A stretch of DNA of 64,000 bases from Asaia siamensis (GTDB lineage: Bacteria; Pseudomonadota; Alphaproteobacteria; Acetobacterales; Acetobacteraceae). Within the stretch, counting starts at the first letter, position 1. Each line of letters starts with the position of its first letter. The stretch covers positions 651,151 through 715,150 of the forward strand of contig NZ_BMCH01000001.1 in NCBI RefSeq assembly GCF_014635085.1. The letters run 5' to 3'. The notes beneath the pieces were generated by a model. That model was not told where the DNA came from, searched no databases, and saw nothing but the letters and a program-made list of their open reading frames with translations. Shown piece after piece: positions 35,584 through 44,928 of the stretch. Both the position numbers and the translations under genes were made by a program.

Positions 35584-36638
35584 CAGGAGAAGTCGACCGT
35601 GCCATCGAGCGCGTAGCGCGGGCCATTCGCCATGATTTCACCGATGCGGTAGCCTTTTTCGCCGCGCTCTTCGAGCAGTGCCAGAACCTTGTCGGGCTCG
35701 GGCGTGACGAGAACCATACCGATACCGCAGTTGAAGACCTTGAGCATCTCGTCATGAGCGACATTGCCGGTCTGGGCCAACCAGCGGAAAACGGGCGGTA
35801 CGGGCCAGCTGCCAGCCTCGATCTGCACACCCAGCCCTTCGGGCAGCACGCGAGGCAGATTGCCCGGCAGACCGCCACCCGTGATATGGGCGCAGCCATG
35901 CAGCAGACCGGCCTTGTGCAGGGCCATGACGGTTCGGACATAGAGAGCCGTCGGGCGCAGCAGGGCTTCGGCCAGCGTGCTACCGGGCTCGAACGGCGCT
36001 TCGCTGTTCCATTCAAGACCGCTCATGGTCTTGATGCTGCGTACGAGCGAATAGCCATTGGAATGCACGCCCGATGAGGGCAGGGCAATCAGGGCGTCGC
36101 CTTCAGCGATGCCCAAGGGAAGAAGGGCGCTGCGTTCTGCAGCGCCGACGCTGAACCCCGCCAGATCATAATGACCGGGGCCATACATGCCGGGCATTTC
36201 AGCAGTTTCGCCGCCAACCAGAGCGCAATCGGTGTCGCAGCAGGCTTGGGCAATGCCACGCACGACGCGGGCAGCATCTTCAACAGCGAGCTTGCCCGTG
36301 GCCAGATAGTCAAGGAAGAACAGGGGCTGCGCGCCCTGCACGACCAGATCATTGACGCACATGGCAACGAGATCGATGCCGACCGTATCATGCTGGCCGC
36401 TTTCGATGGCCACCATCAGCTTCGTGCCGACGCCATCGGTGCAGCTGACCAGAATAGGGTCGCTGAACCCGGCAGCCTTGAGGTCGAACAAGGCACCGAA
36501 GCCGCCGAGCCCACCCATGGTGCCCGGCCGGTCGGTCGATTTTGCAGCGGGTTTGATCGCCTCGACCAGCGCGTCACCGGCCTCGATGTCGACACCGGAC
36601 TCGCGATAGCTCGCTGAAGGAGAGATTGGGTCGGTCAT
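35583..36638 (-). CDS. purM: Phosphoribosylformylglycinamidine cyclo-ligase
   Basis: 351 residues, AIR synthetase. It makes the imidazole ring of purines from FGAM with ATP. Signs are [16 protein letters not shown] at residue 9, the [28 protein letters not shown] segment in the middle and [15 protein letters not shown] near 255. Co-transcribed with purN. It diverges from the hdaA-type gene with about 100 bases between starts. Confidence 0.97.
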   Translation of the reverse strand: MTDPISPSASYRESGVDIEAGDALVEAIKPAAKSTDRPGTMGGLGGFGALFDLKAAGFSDPILVSCTDGVGTKLMVAIESGQHDTVGIDLVAMCVNDLVVQGAQPLFFLDYLATGKLAVEDAARVVRGIAQACCDTDCALVGGETAEMPGMYGPGHYDLAGFSVGAAERSALLPLGIAEGDALIALPSSGVHSNGYSLVRSIKTMSGLEWNSEAPFEPGSTLAEALLRPTALYVRTVMALHKAGLLHGCAHITGGGLPGNLPRVLPEGLGVQIEAGSWPVPPVFRWLAQTGNVAHDEMLKVFNCGIGMVLVTPEPDKVLALLEERGEKGYRIGEIMANGPRYALDGTVDFS

Positions 36639-36734
36639 GCTGTCGCCTCGCTCGATAAACCTGGCCGGTTGCGTTACTATCCGCCCTTACTACTGGAGCC
36701 GACCCGGCTCGGAAAGGACCGGAACGGCTATTGG

Positions 36735-37469
36735 ATGGACAAAGAGGCGCGAAATGACGGTTTGTTCCCCGGGAATGCGGCTCGGCAGCTCGCTTTGGCG
36801 CTGCGTCCGCCGCCGAGCGTAGCCGCACGTCACTTCGTCGCGGCCGCGTCGAATGCACAGGCGCGGCTCTGGCTCAACCAGACCGGATGGCCTGACAGGC
36901 GCCTTCTTCTCTGCGGGGCCGATAGCTGCGGCAAGACCCATCTGCTGCATATCTGGGCCGCACGACGCGGCGCGCGCGTGCTGGATGCCGCCAGTCTCGA
37001 CCGCGCCGATATTGCCGCGTTGGCCGAAGCGCCTCCGGCTGCGCTGGCCCTTGACGCCATCGACCGGGTGACGTCCGAGCGGGCTTTGCTGCATCTGCTC
37101 AATCTGGCGCGCGAACATCGGATCACATTGTTGATGGCGGCGCGTGTTTCGCCCATGCGACAGGCGATCATCCTGCCCGATCTGGCCAGCCGCCTGCGCG
37201 CGGTCACAATCGTGCCGATTGCGTCGCCGGAAGATTCGCTGCGCTTTACCTTGCTGCTGCGCCTGATTGCCGAGCGGCAGATGATTGTGTCCAAGCCGAT
37301 ACTGGACTGGCTGCTGCGCCATCTGCCCCGCACGGGCGATGCCATCGTGACGGCTGTCGAGAGGCTCGATCAGGCCGGTTTGGCTCATGGTCGTCCGCTG
37401 ACCCGGGCTCTTGCCAGAGAGGTGCTGTCCGGGCTGCTTGATGAGGGTGACGAGGAGACATTCTGCTGA
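36735..37469 (+). CDS. hdaA: DnaA-related AAA+ protein, Hda-type replication regulator
   Basis: 244 residues. Homologous to the AAA+ domain of DnaA without the DNA-binding domain IV. Walker A CGADSCGKTHLL near residue 62-70, Walker B-like LALDAIDRV near 105, and the sensor/arginine region SRLRAVTIVPI near 155. In Alphaproteobacteria such proteins (HdaA) stimulate hydrolysis of DnaA-ATP with the sliding clamp; N-terminal residues 12-16 (PGNAARQLALAL vicinity) would be where a clamp-binding motif is expected. ATG 36735 starts just before the alignable part. It lies next to purMN, a common alphaproteobacterial order. Confidence 0.82.
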   Translation: MDKEARNDGLFPGNAARQLALALRPPPSVAARHFVAAASNAQARLWLNQTGWPDRRLLLCGADSCGKTHLLHIWAARRGARVLDAASLDRADIAALAEAPPAALALDAIDRVTSERALLHLLNLAREHRITLLMAARVSPMRQAIILPDLASRLRAVTIVPIASPEDSLRFTLLLRLIAERQMIVSKPILDWLLRHLPRTGDAIVTAVERLDQAGLAHGRPLTRALAREVLSGLLDEGDEETFC

Positions 37470-37567
37470 CGACGTCTTTGTGATGATTGGGTTAAGGGGT
37501 TTGACGTACTGCCTCTCCTGAGCCGATGCTGTATTTCTCATACGGTCAGAAACAGGGAACGCATCGC

Positions 37568-39850
37568 GTGACGTCGTCTTCGGAAAAAGAGTCAAAGGCT
37601 GCCTCGGTCAAGGCACCCCGAACTGCCCGAAACAGGCGTTCAAGTCCCGCCCGGGCGGCCAGGGCCGTGGCGCGTATTCCCGATCCGGGGATCGTGACCT
37701 CGCCTGCGCGATTCATCAATCGTGAACTCTCCTGGCTCGATTTCAACCAGCGTGTCATTGAAGAAGCCGAAAACAGCCGTCATCCTTTACTTGAGAGACT
37801 GCGCTTTCTGTCGATCAGCGCCAGTAATCTGGATGAATTCTATTCGGTTCGTGTTGCCGGGCTGGTCGGACAAGTGCGTGAGGGACTGGTCGTCCCTTCG
37901 GCTGATGGTCTTACACCCGCTCGCCAGCTGACGAGCGTCAGACGCAGTGCTGCCAAGCTTTTCGCCGCCCAGCAGCGCATCTGGCGTCTGTTGCGGGGCG
38001 AGCTGGCGCAGGCGGGTATTCGCCTGTGCACGCGCGATGAGCTGACCGAAGCCGAACGCGAAAGCATTGCCGCCAAATTCGAAGATGAAATCTATCCCGT
38101 TCTGACGCCGCTTGCGATCGATCCGTCTCATCCCATGCCTTTCATTCCCAATCTGGGAATGGCGCTGGCGCTGAGGCTGAATGACCCGTCCGTTCCCGGT
38201 TTTTCCATGGACGCGCTTATTCTTCTGCCGCAGCAGATCGATCGCTTCATTCGACTGCCAGCGCCGCATAAGGAAGAACCGGATATCCGTCCGGATGTGC
38301 GCTTTGTCCTGCTGGAAGACGTGATTCGTCTCCATATTACGCGGCTTTTCCCGGGCATGGAGATCGCCGAGGGCGGGGTGCTGCGTATCATTCGTGACTC
38401 GGATGTAGAATTCGAGGATGAGGCCGAAGACCTTGTCCTGTCCTATGAGACCGCGCTCAAGCAGCGCCGCCGTGGCGTCGGCATCCATCTGGCGCTCGAT
38501 GCGTCCATTCCGGAAGGAATGGGGCGCGAGTTCGCTGAAGAGCTCGATGTTGCCAAGGATGACGTGGTCATCCAGCCCGACATAATCGGTGTCGTCGATC
38601 TCAAGCAGATGATCGTCTCTGATCGTCCTGATCTGCTGTTCAAGCCCTACACACCGCGTTTTCCCGAGCGCATTCGTGATTATGACGGCGATTGTTTTGC
38701 TGCGATCCGCGCCAAGGATATCGTGGTGCACCACCCCTTCGAGAGTTTCGACGTGGTGGTGCAGTTCCTCAAGCAGGCCGCGCTCGACCCCAATGTCGTG
38801 GCCATCAAGCAGACGCTTTATCGTACGTCCCGCGATAGCCCGATCGTACGCGCCCTGATCGAGGCGGCTGAGCTTGGCAAATCCGTGACCGCCATGGTCG
38901 AGTTGCGCGCGCGCTTTGATGAAGAAGCCAATATCCGCCTGGCACGCTCACTCGAATCGGCCGGGGTCCAGGTGGTGTTCGGTTTCACCCATCTGAAAAC
39001 CCACGCCAAGCTGAGCCTCGTGGTGCGGCGTGAAGCTGGCGGGCTGCGCTCCTACGCCCATTTCGGCACGGGCAATTATCATCCCATCACCGCGCGTATC
39101 TATACCGACCTCTCTTTCTTCACCTGCGACCCACAGCTTGCAGGCGACTCGGCCAAGCTGTTCAACTACATGACCGGCTACGCCACGCCTGTGGACATGG
39201 AAGCGCTCGCTTTCGCTCCGATCACGCTGCGTGATACGCTGATGGATCTGATCGATGGCGAAATCGACCACGCCAAGGCAGGTCGTCCCGCCAAGATCTG
39301 GCTGAAGATGAACAGCCTTGTCGATCCGTCACTGATCGATGCGCTTTATCGCGCCTCGCGGGCAGGCGTGAAGGTGGTGGCCATCGTACGTGGTATCTGC
39401 TGCCTGCGTCCGGGCGTGCCCGGCCTTTCAGAGAATATCGAGATCCGTTCGATCGTAGGGCGGTTTCTGGAGCATGCGCGCATTTTCGCCTTCGGCAACG
39501 GGCATCGCATGCCCTCGCACAAGGCAAAGGTGTTCATTTCCTCGGCAGACTGGATGGGGCGGAACATGGACCGTCGTGTCGAGGCCATGGTGCCGATCTT
39601 CAATCCGACGGTTCATGCGCAGATACTGGGCCAGATCATGACAATGGACCTGCGCGATACGCTTCAAAGCTGGGTGCTTTCCTCACGAGGGGATTGGCAC
39701 CGCGTGTCTCCGGGCGCTAATCCGTTCTCGGCGCATGAGTATTTCATGCACAACCCTTCGCTTTCCGGCCGTGGGTCGGCGGCGAGGGAAAAACCGCTGG
39801 ACAAGGATGCGGGCCGACGCGAACGGCCCGAGCGCATCCGCGAAGATTGA
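37568..39850 (+). CDS. ppk: Polyphosphate kinase 1
   Basis: About 760 residues. Reversible ATP:polyphosphate phosphotransferase. Signatures are [14 protein letters not shown] near residue 45, [13 protein letters not shown] near 405 and the phosphohistidine region [18 protein letters not shown] near 497; a second conserved histidine lies in [14 protein letters not shown] late in the protein. The GTG at 37568 is preferred because AGGGA precedes it; an in-frame ATG at 37526 would add 14 residues but has no ribosome-binding site. The N-terminal 45 residues are basic and low in complexity. Followed 13 bases later by ppx. Confidence 0.96.
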   Translation: MTSSSEKESKAASVKAPRTARNRRSSPARAARAVARIPDPGIVTSPARFINRELSWLDFNQRVIEEAENSRHPLLERLRFLSISASNLDEFYSVRVAGLVGQVREGLVVPSADGLTPARQLTSVRRSAAKLFAAQQRIWRLLRGELAQAGIRLCTRDELTEAERESIAAKFEDEIYPVLTPLAIDPSHPMPFIPNLGMALALRLNDPSVPGFSMDALILLPQQIDRFIRLPAPHKEEPDIRPDVRFVLLEDVIRLHITRLFPGMEIAEGGVLRIIRDSDVEFEDEAEDLVLSYETALKQRRRGVGIHLALDASIPEGMGREFAEELDVAKDDVVIQPDIIGVVDLKQMIVSDRPDLLFKPYTPRFPERIRDYDGDCFAAIRAKDIVVHHPFESFDVVVQFLKQAALDPNVVAIKQTLYRTSRDSPIVRALIEAAELGKSVTAMVELRARFDEEANIRLARSLESAGVQVVFGFTHLKTHAKLSLVVRREAGGLRSYAHFGTGNYHPITARIYTDLSFFTCDPQLAGDSAKLFNYMTGYATPVDMEALAFAPITLRDTLMDLIDGEIDHAKAGRPAKIWLKMNSLVDPSLIDALYRASRAGVKVVAIVRGICCLRPGVPGLSENIEIRSIVGRFLEHARIFAFGNGHRMPSHKAKVFISSADWMGRNMDRRVEAMVPIFNPTVHAQILGQIMTMDLRDTLQSWVLSSRGDWHRVSPGANPFSAHEYFMHNPSLSGRGSAAREKPLDKDAGRRERPERIRED

Positions 39851-39863
39851 GAAAGAGGGTAGA

Positions 39864-41357
39864 GTGACCGGTTCTGACGCGCCCCAAGGCCATCATCGCG
39901 CAGCCATCGTCGATCTCGGGTCGAATTCGGTTCGACTGGTTGTGTTCGAAGGTGTCACCCGCAACCCTGTCCCGATCTTCAACGAGAAGGCGACCTTGCG
40001 TCTGGGGCGCGGTCTGGAGCAGACGGGACGGCTCAATGAGGATGGTCTGCGCCTGTCGCGTGACGTCATGAGTCGGTTCAACGCCATTGCCCGCGCCATG
40101 GACGCCCATCCTTTCGAGGTGCTGGCCACGGCCGCAGTGCGTGATGCCAGCAATGGTCATGAATTTGTCGAGACCCTGCACGAATGCATGCCTGACGTGC
40201 CGATCCGCATCCTGTCGGGTGAGGAAGAGGCCGATTATGCTGCGACGGGTGTGCTCTGTGGTCTGCCTGATGCCGATGGTGTTGTGGCCGATATCGGCGG
40301 CGGGTCGCTTGAACTGATCCGCGTAGCCAATGGTCGCCATCATGAGGCCTGTACCAAGCCGCTCGGCGTGATTCGCCTTTCCGATCGTTCAGGAGGGGAT
40401 CTCAAGCGGGCGCGTGAAGTAGTGGAAGCTGATCTCGACGATGTGGACTGGCTGCCTGCGCTCAAGGGCAAGCCGCTCTATCTCGTCGGCGGAGCGTTCC
40501 GCGCTCTGGCGCGATTGCAGATTGCGCGCACGCATTACCCGCTTAATATCGTCCATCTCTACACACTTGGTGCCGATGAGGCCCGTGAGATGGTGACATG
40601 GCTCATCGATACGCCGCGCAAGACGCTGGAGAAATTGCCGGGCTTTCCGCGCAAGCGACTAGATGATGTGCCTTTTTCGGCCACCGTTCTGCGTCGCCTG
40701 ATGCGTATCGTGCAGCCATCGCAGATCATTTTCAGCGTCGATGGGCTCCGCGAGGGGTGGTATATGCGCAAGGTGGGTCAGGCTGTGGCCTCGCTCGATC
40801 CCTGCCGCGCGCTGGCCGATGAGGCGTCACAGCGTCTCAGCCGCAGCATGGAGCTTCCGGGCGATCTGGTACGCTGGACCGCGCCGCTCTTCCAGCATGA
40901 GACGCCCTCCGAAACGTCCCTGCGCGACATGGCCTGCCGCATGTCCGATATCGGGTCTTTCGATCACCCCGAATATCGGGCGGCCCAGACCTATCTGCGC
41001 GTGATGCGTATGCACGGTGTCGGCTTCGATCATCAGGCACGTGCTTTTGTCGCCATGACCCTGGCCGTACGCTATGAGGCCGACCCGGCCGATCCTTTGA
41101 TGGAGGTTTCGCGTCGTTTGCTCGCACCCGATGATTGCGATCGCGCCATCCAGCTCGGCTTCGCGCTGCGTCTTGCCTATACGATTTGCGGTGGCACGGC
41201 AGCTCTCCTCAAGAACACGTCGCTCGCCATTGAAGACGGTACGCTCTGGCTGAGCCATGATTCACAAAGCAGTTTTGCAGCTGGTGGCGGTGTGAAGCGC
41301 AGACTGGATCGCCTCGCCCAGAGCATGACCCTGACGGCACAGACACGCACATGCTGA
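39864..41357 (+). CDS. ppx: Exopolyphosphatase (Ppx/GppA family)
   Basis: 497 residues. Hydrolyses terminal phosphates of polyphosphate. ASKHA ATPase-type motifs: AAIVDLGSNSVRLVVFE near 13, ILSGEEEADYAATGV near 118, VADIGGGSLELI near 140. The long form (about 500 residues) carries the extra C-terminal HD-like domain. Starts at GTG 39864 with AGAGGG upstream. The ppk-ppx order is typical; the next gene (cdh-like) overlaps its last seven bases. Confidence 0.94.
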   Translation: MTGSDAPQGHHRAAIVDLGSNSVRLVVFEGVTRNPVPIFNEKATLRLGRGLEQTGRLNEDGLRLSRDVMSRFNAIARAMDAHPFEVLATAAVRDASNGHEFVETLHECMPDVPIRILSGEEEADYAATGVLCGLPDADGVVADIGGGSLELIRVANGRHHEACTKPLGVIRLSDRSGGDLKRAREVVEADLDDVDWLPALKGKPLYLVGGAFRALARLQIARTHYPLNIVHLYTLGADEAREMVTWLIDTPRKTLEKLPGFPRKRLDDVPFSATVLRRLMRIVQPSQIIFSVDGLREGWYMRKVGQAVASLDPCRALADEASQRLSRSMELPGDLVRWTAPLFQHETPSETSLRDMACRMSDIGSFDHPEYRAAQTYLRVMRMHGVGFDHQARAFVAMTLAVRYEADPADPLMEVSRRLLAPDDCDRAIQLGFALRLAYTICGGTAALLKNTSLAIEDGTLWLSHDSQSSFAAGGGVKRRLDRLAQSMTLTAQTRTC

Positions 41358-42109
41358 TCGCCCGACTTCTGTCGCCTCTCGCAATTCTGGGCGGGGTTCT
41401 GGTTGCGGGTGTGTCTCACGCCTCGGCTGCCACCGTGGTGCACAAGGATCATGATCCTGATGCGCTCTGGAAGATCGTGCATCAGAAATGCGCGCAGGGC
41501 ACGGCACCCTGCGCCGTCTATGATGAGTCGCGCCATATAGCGCTTCTGCATTCCATCGAAGGGCGTGGTCAGTATCTTCTGATCCCGACTGACAAGGTGG
41601 CCGGAATGGAGAGTGCAGCCCTGCTGCAGGCCAACCAGCCCAATTACTTTGCCGAAGCATGGTCGTATCGCGATCGGGTTGGTGCCTCCTACGGAACGCC
41701 GGTTCCCGAAACGATGCTTTCCCTGGCAATCAACTCGGCCAGAGGGCGTTCGCAGAACCAGTTGCATATCCATCTGGATTGCCTTGCGCCAGAAATACGG
41801 GCGACGCTGGACCGTGACGCGTCGCGCATTGGCTCCGACTGGGCGGTATTGCCGGACACGCTCGATGGTCACCGTTATCGGGCACGTTATCTGACCTCCC
41901 TTGATGCCTCGCCGTTTCTCGTTCTGGCGGCATCTCTCCGGCATCCGGAGACAGAGATGGGTGACCATACGCTCGTGGTGGCGCCTCTGCGTTCCGGCTA
42001 TGTCCTGCTCGATGATGTGGCGCAGGGCAGCGATCGCGCTTCAGGCGAGGAATTGCAGGATCACGCCTGTCTCGCTGTGATGAAGGCCCCCGCCTCGAAA
42101 ACGCGCTGA
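41351..42109 (+). CDS. cdh: CDP-diacylglycerol pyrophosphatase, exported
   Basis: 252 residues with a signal peptide (hydrophobic LLSPLAILGGVLVAGVSHASA, cleavage likely after residue 26). The HIT-like core is very close to E. coli Cdh in the stretch LAINSARGRSQNQLHIHLDC, where His139 and His141 form the catalytic pair. The enzyme splits CDP-diacylglycerol to CMP and phosphatidate at the outer face of the inner membrane. It overlaps ppx by seven bases, so three phosphate-related genes form a single transcript (ppk-ppx-cdh), an unusual partner for the polyphosphate genes. Confidence 0.9.
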   Translation: MLIARLLSPLAILGGVLVAGVSHASAATVVHKDHDPDALWKIVHQKCAQGTAPCAVYDESRHIALLHSIEGRGQYLLIPTDKVAGMESAALLQANQPNYFAEAWSYRDRVGASYGTPVPETMLSLAINSARGRSQNQLHIHLDCLAPEIRATLDRDASRIGSDWAVLPDTLDGHRYRARYLTSLDASPFLVLAASLRHPETEMGDHTLVVAPLRSGYVLLDDVAQGSDRASGEELQDHACLAVMKAPASKTR

Positions 42110-42162
42110 TCGGTGAGGCTTCCGACAGGAGGCTGATCGAGAGCGGAGGTTTTTCCTTCAGA

Positions 42163-42286
42163 TCAGTGCCTGAAGTGACAAGCCGATTTCCTGGGCGCTG
42201 TCAGCGAAGGCGCGACGGTAGCGCCATCTTTCTTTGAGGAGCGGCCTCGCCAATTGACGCGGTAACCCCCAGTTTGAGCGCTGTCG
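42163..42286 (-). pseudogene. Possible C-terminal remnant of a protein gene
   Basis: A 40-codon minus-strand frame ending at 42163 encodes a peptide rich in Arg and Leu (RPLLKERWRYRRAFADSAQE in the centre, ending GLSLQALI). It opens directly after a stop codon and lacks an ATG. The composition is protein-like rather than random, so I suspect a decayed mobile-element or gene fragment. It lies between cdh and the strong palindrome at 42301. Confidence 0.3.
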
Positions 42287-42300
42287 CTAAAGTTTTGTGC

Positions 42301-42337
42301 CCCCCTCCCGCAAGGCTATGCCGCTTGCGGGAGGGGG
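42301..42337. repeat. Perfect 14-bp inverted repeat
   Basis: CCCCCTCCCGCAAG (42301-42314) and its exact complement (42324-42337) flank nine bases. It lies nine bases beyond the stop of the minus-strand aminotransferase gene and may terminate it, but the following minus-strand sequence is GGGGCACAAAACTTT with no clean U-run. It could alternatively mark the edge of a lost mobile element. Confidence 0.7.
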
Positions 42338-42345
42338 ATGACGTG

Positions 42346-43665
42346 TCAGTCGATGGTCTTGAGAATGCGGCCGATGGTCTCGAAGATCCGGTCGATCTCA
42401 TTCTTCTCAATGATCAGTGGCGGTGAAATGGCAAGAATATCGCCCGTGTAACGCAGCAGAAGCCCTTCATGGAAGGCGCGCTCGAATACCTCGAAAGCGC
42501 GCGTGGTCTTGGCGTTGCGAGGGGCCAGTTCGATACCGGCAACGAGACCTTCATTACGGATATCGACGACATGCGGCGCGTCGCGCAGCGAGTGGGCCGC
42601 TTCCTCGAAATAAGGCGAAAGCGCTGCGGCACGCTCAAAGAGACGCTCTTCGGCATAGGTATCGAGGGTGGCAATAGCGGCAGCGCAGGCAATCGGATGG
42701 GCCGAATAGGTGTAGCCATGGGGCAGGTCGATCGCTTCAAGCGGCCCCTGCATGAAGGCGTTGAAAATCTCGTCAGATACGATGTTGGCGCCCATCGGAA
42801 TGGTGCCGTTGGTGATCCCTTTGGCGACGGTCATGATGTCAGGCACGACACCATATTTTTCTGCGGCAAAAGAAGCGCCAAGACGACCGAAGCCTGTGAT
42901 CACCTCATCGAAAATCAGCACGATGCCATGCTTCGTGCAGATCTCGCGCAGGCGTTTGAGATAGCCTTTGGGTGCGGGCAGAACGCCGGTCGATCCGGCC
43001 ATTGGCTCCACAATGACGGCAGCAATATTCGAGGCGTCATGTAGCGCCACGATCCGCTCCAGATCATCTGCCAGCTCGGCCCCATGCTCGGGCAGACCGC
43101 GCGAAAACGCGTTGCGACGGAGGTCGAGCGTATGGGGAAGGTGATCGACACCGGTCAGAAGCGAGCCGTAGAGCTTGCGGTTGCCAGAGATGCCACCAAC
43201 AGAAATGCCGCCAAACCCGACACCATGATAGGCACGCTCGCGGCCAATCAGCCGGGTGCGGGTGCCTTCGCCCCGCAGACGGTGATAGGCAATGGCGATC
43301 TTGAGCGCGGTATCACCAGCTTCCGAACCGGAATTGCAGAAGAACACATGGTTCAGAGGATTCGGGGCGAGGCGGGCAATACGATCGGCCGCCTGGAAGG
43401 CGAGGGGATGACCCATCTGGAAAGCCGGAGCGAAATCGAGCGTTGCGACGGCTTTCTGCACGGCCTCGACGATGCGTGGCTGACCATGACCGGCATTGAC
43501 GCACCAGAGCCCGGCGCAACCATCGAGCACTTCACGCCCTTTATCGTCACGATAATACATGCCTTTTGCAGAAACGAGCATGCGGGGTGAGTCGCGAAAC
43601 TGGCGATTGGCCGTAAAAGGAAGCCAGAGGGCGTCGAGATTGCTGTCGGCGTTATGGGAATTCAT
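42346..43665 (-). CDS. Class III aminotransferase, probable beta-alanine (omega-amino acid):pyruvate transaminase
   Basis: 439 residues. Fold type I PLP enzyme: FFCNSGSEAGDTALKIAIAY near 110, GRERAYHGVGFGG near 147, VLIFDEVITGFGRLG near 250 and the PLP lysine in MTVAKGITNGTIPMGAN near 282. The N-terminus LDALWLPFTANRQF matches omega-amino acid:pyruvate aminotransferases. These move the amino group of beta-alanine to pyruvate, giving malonate semialdehyde. The close carbamoyl-beta-alanine amidohydrolase-like gene would supply beta-alanine. It diverges from the MFS transporter gene with about 110 bases between starts. Confidence 0.88.
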   Translation of the reverse strand: MNSHNADSNLDALWLPFTANRQFRDSPRMLVSAKGMYYRDDKGREVLDGCAGLWCVNAGHGQPRIVEAVQKAVATLDFAPAFQMGHPLAFQAADRIARLAPNPLNHVFFCNSGSEAGDTALKIAIAYHRLRGEGTRTRLIGRERAYHGVGFGGISVGGISGNRKLYGSLLTGVDHLPHTLDLRRNAFSRGLPEHGAELADDLERIVALHDASNIAAVIVEPMAGSTGVLPAPKGYLKRLREICTKHGIVLIFDEVITGFGRLGASFAAEKYGVVPDIMTVAKGITNGTIPMGANIVSDEIFNAFMQGPLEAIDLPHGYTYSAHPIACAAAIATLDTYAEERLFERAAALSPYFEEAAHSLRDAPHVVDIRNEGLVAGIELAPRNAKTTRAFEVFERAFHEGLLLRYTGDILAISPPLIIEKNEIDRIFETIGRILKTID

Positions 43666-43776
43666 GGCCTTCTTTCCGGCTCCTGTTGCGAGGTCACTCG
43701 GTAAAGTCGTGGCATGACCGGCACGATCTGAAAAGTAAGAAGAAGTTGCGTGAGCTTTAAATATTCTGGAGGCACG

Positions 43777-44928
43777 ATGGCATCGCCGCGTATTGCATTA
43801 TTCTCGCTCGCTGTTGGCGCTTTCGCGATTGGCACGACCGAGTTCACGCCGATGGGTCTGCTGCCCGTTATCGCGCAGGATCTGCATGTCAGTGTGCCCA
43901 AGGCCGGGGGGCTCGTCAGCGCCTATGCGTTTGGCGTCATGATCGGCGCGCCGATCATGACATTGCTTCTGGGGGCCATGTCGCGAAAGGCAGCGCTGAT
44001 AGGGCTCATGGGGCTTTATATCATCGGCAATCTCGGTGCCGGGCTGAGCCACAGCTATGCGCTGCTCATGTTCTGGCGGGTTGTCACAAGCCTGTCTCAC
44101 GGTGCGTTTTTCGGTCTTGGCGCAGTCGAAGCTTCGAGTGTCGTCGCGCCCGAGAAGCGGGCCTCAGCGGTTGCGTCCATGTTTCTGGGGCTGACCATCG
44201 CCAATATCTTTGGTGTGCCTGCTGCCACCTGGCTTGGGGACACGATGGGCTGGCGCAGCGCCTTTCTCGTGACAGCCCTGCTCGGCGCGCTGGCCGTTCT
44301 GGCGCTTTCCATCGCGCTTCCACCAAGAGGGCGTTCGCCCAAGCCCGATATCCTGGGTGAATTGCGTGTCCTGCTGGGCGGGGAAGTGCTGCTTGCTCTT
44401 ACAGTCACGACACTCGGCGCCGGGATCATGTTCGTACTTTACACCTATATTGCGCCATTCCTGCACAGCATCACCCATGCCAGCGACGCGCTCGTCACGC
44501 TGGCACTGATGACCATCGGGGTAGGATTCAGCATCGGTGCTGCGCTCGGCGGGCGGCTTGCCGATCGCTCGACGCGCTTTGCCCTTCTGACCATGCTGCC
44601 GGTTCTCGGGGGGATCATGCTCGTTTACCCGATGCTTGCAGCCTCTTCCCTTGGCGCAATAGCCGGTATCCTGGTCTGGAGCGCGGCGTCTTTCGCCATC
44701 ATGCCTGCGCTCCAGATGCGCACGATGCAGGCAGCGCATGAGGCGCCAGCCCTCGCATCCTCGGTCAATATCGGCGCGTTCAACCTCGGTAATGCACTTG
44801 GTGCCTGGCTGGGTGGCGCGGTGCTCTCACACGGTCTCGGCTACGGGGCGGTGTCGGTCAGTGGCACCGCCGTGGCGCTGGTCGCCTTCCTGATCGTGTT
44901 GTTTTACCGGCGCAAATCAGCTGCCTGA
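43777..44928 (+). CDS. MFS transporter, DHA1-type
   Basis: 383 residues, twelve hydrophobic helices. Resembles AraJ/YdhP-type drug:H+ antiporter-1 members: FAIGTTEFTPMGLLPVIAQDL in helix 1, LMFWRVVTSLSHGAFFGLGAVEA in the first half, and WLGDTMGWRSAFLV. ATG 43777 is chosen because GGAGG lies six bases upstream. Substrate unknown; location between the aminotransferase and the amidohydrolase suggests uptake or export of a pyrimidine breakdown intermediate, but the family more often exports. Its final 12 bases overlap the convergent hydrolase gene. Confidence 0.85.
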   Translation: MASPRIALFSLAVGAFAIGTTEFTPMGLLPVIAQDLHVSVPKAGGLVSAYAFGVMIGAPIMTLLLGAMSRKAALIGLMGLYIIGNLGAGLSHSYALLMFWRVVTSLSHGAFFGLGAVEASSVVAPEKRASAVASMFLGLTIANIFGVPAATWLGDTMGWRSAFLVTALLGALAVLALSIALPPRGRSPKPDILGELRVLLGGEVLLALTVTTLGAGIMFVLYTYIAPFLHSITHASDALVTLALMTIGVGFSIGAALGGRLADRSTRFALLTMLPVLGGIMLVYPMLAASSLGAIAGILVWSAASFAIMPALQMRTMQAAHEAPALASSVNIGAFNLGNALGAWLGGAVLSHGLGYGAVSVSGTAVALVAFLIVLFYRRKSAA

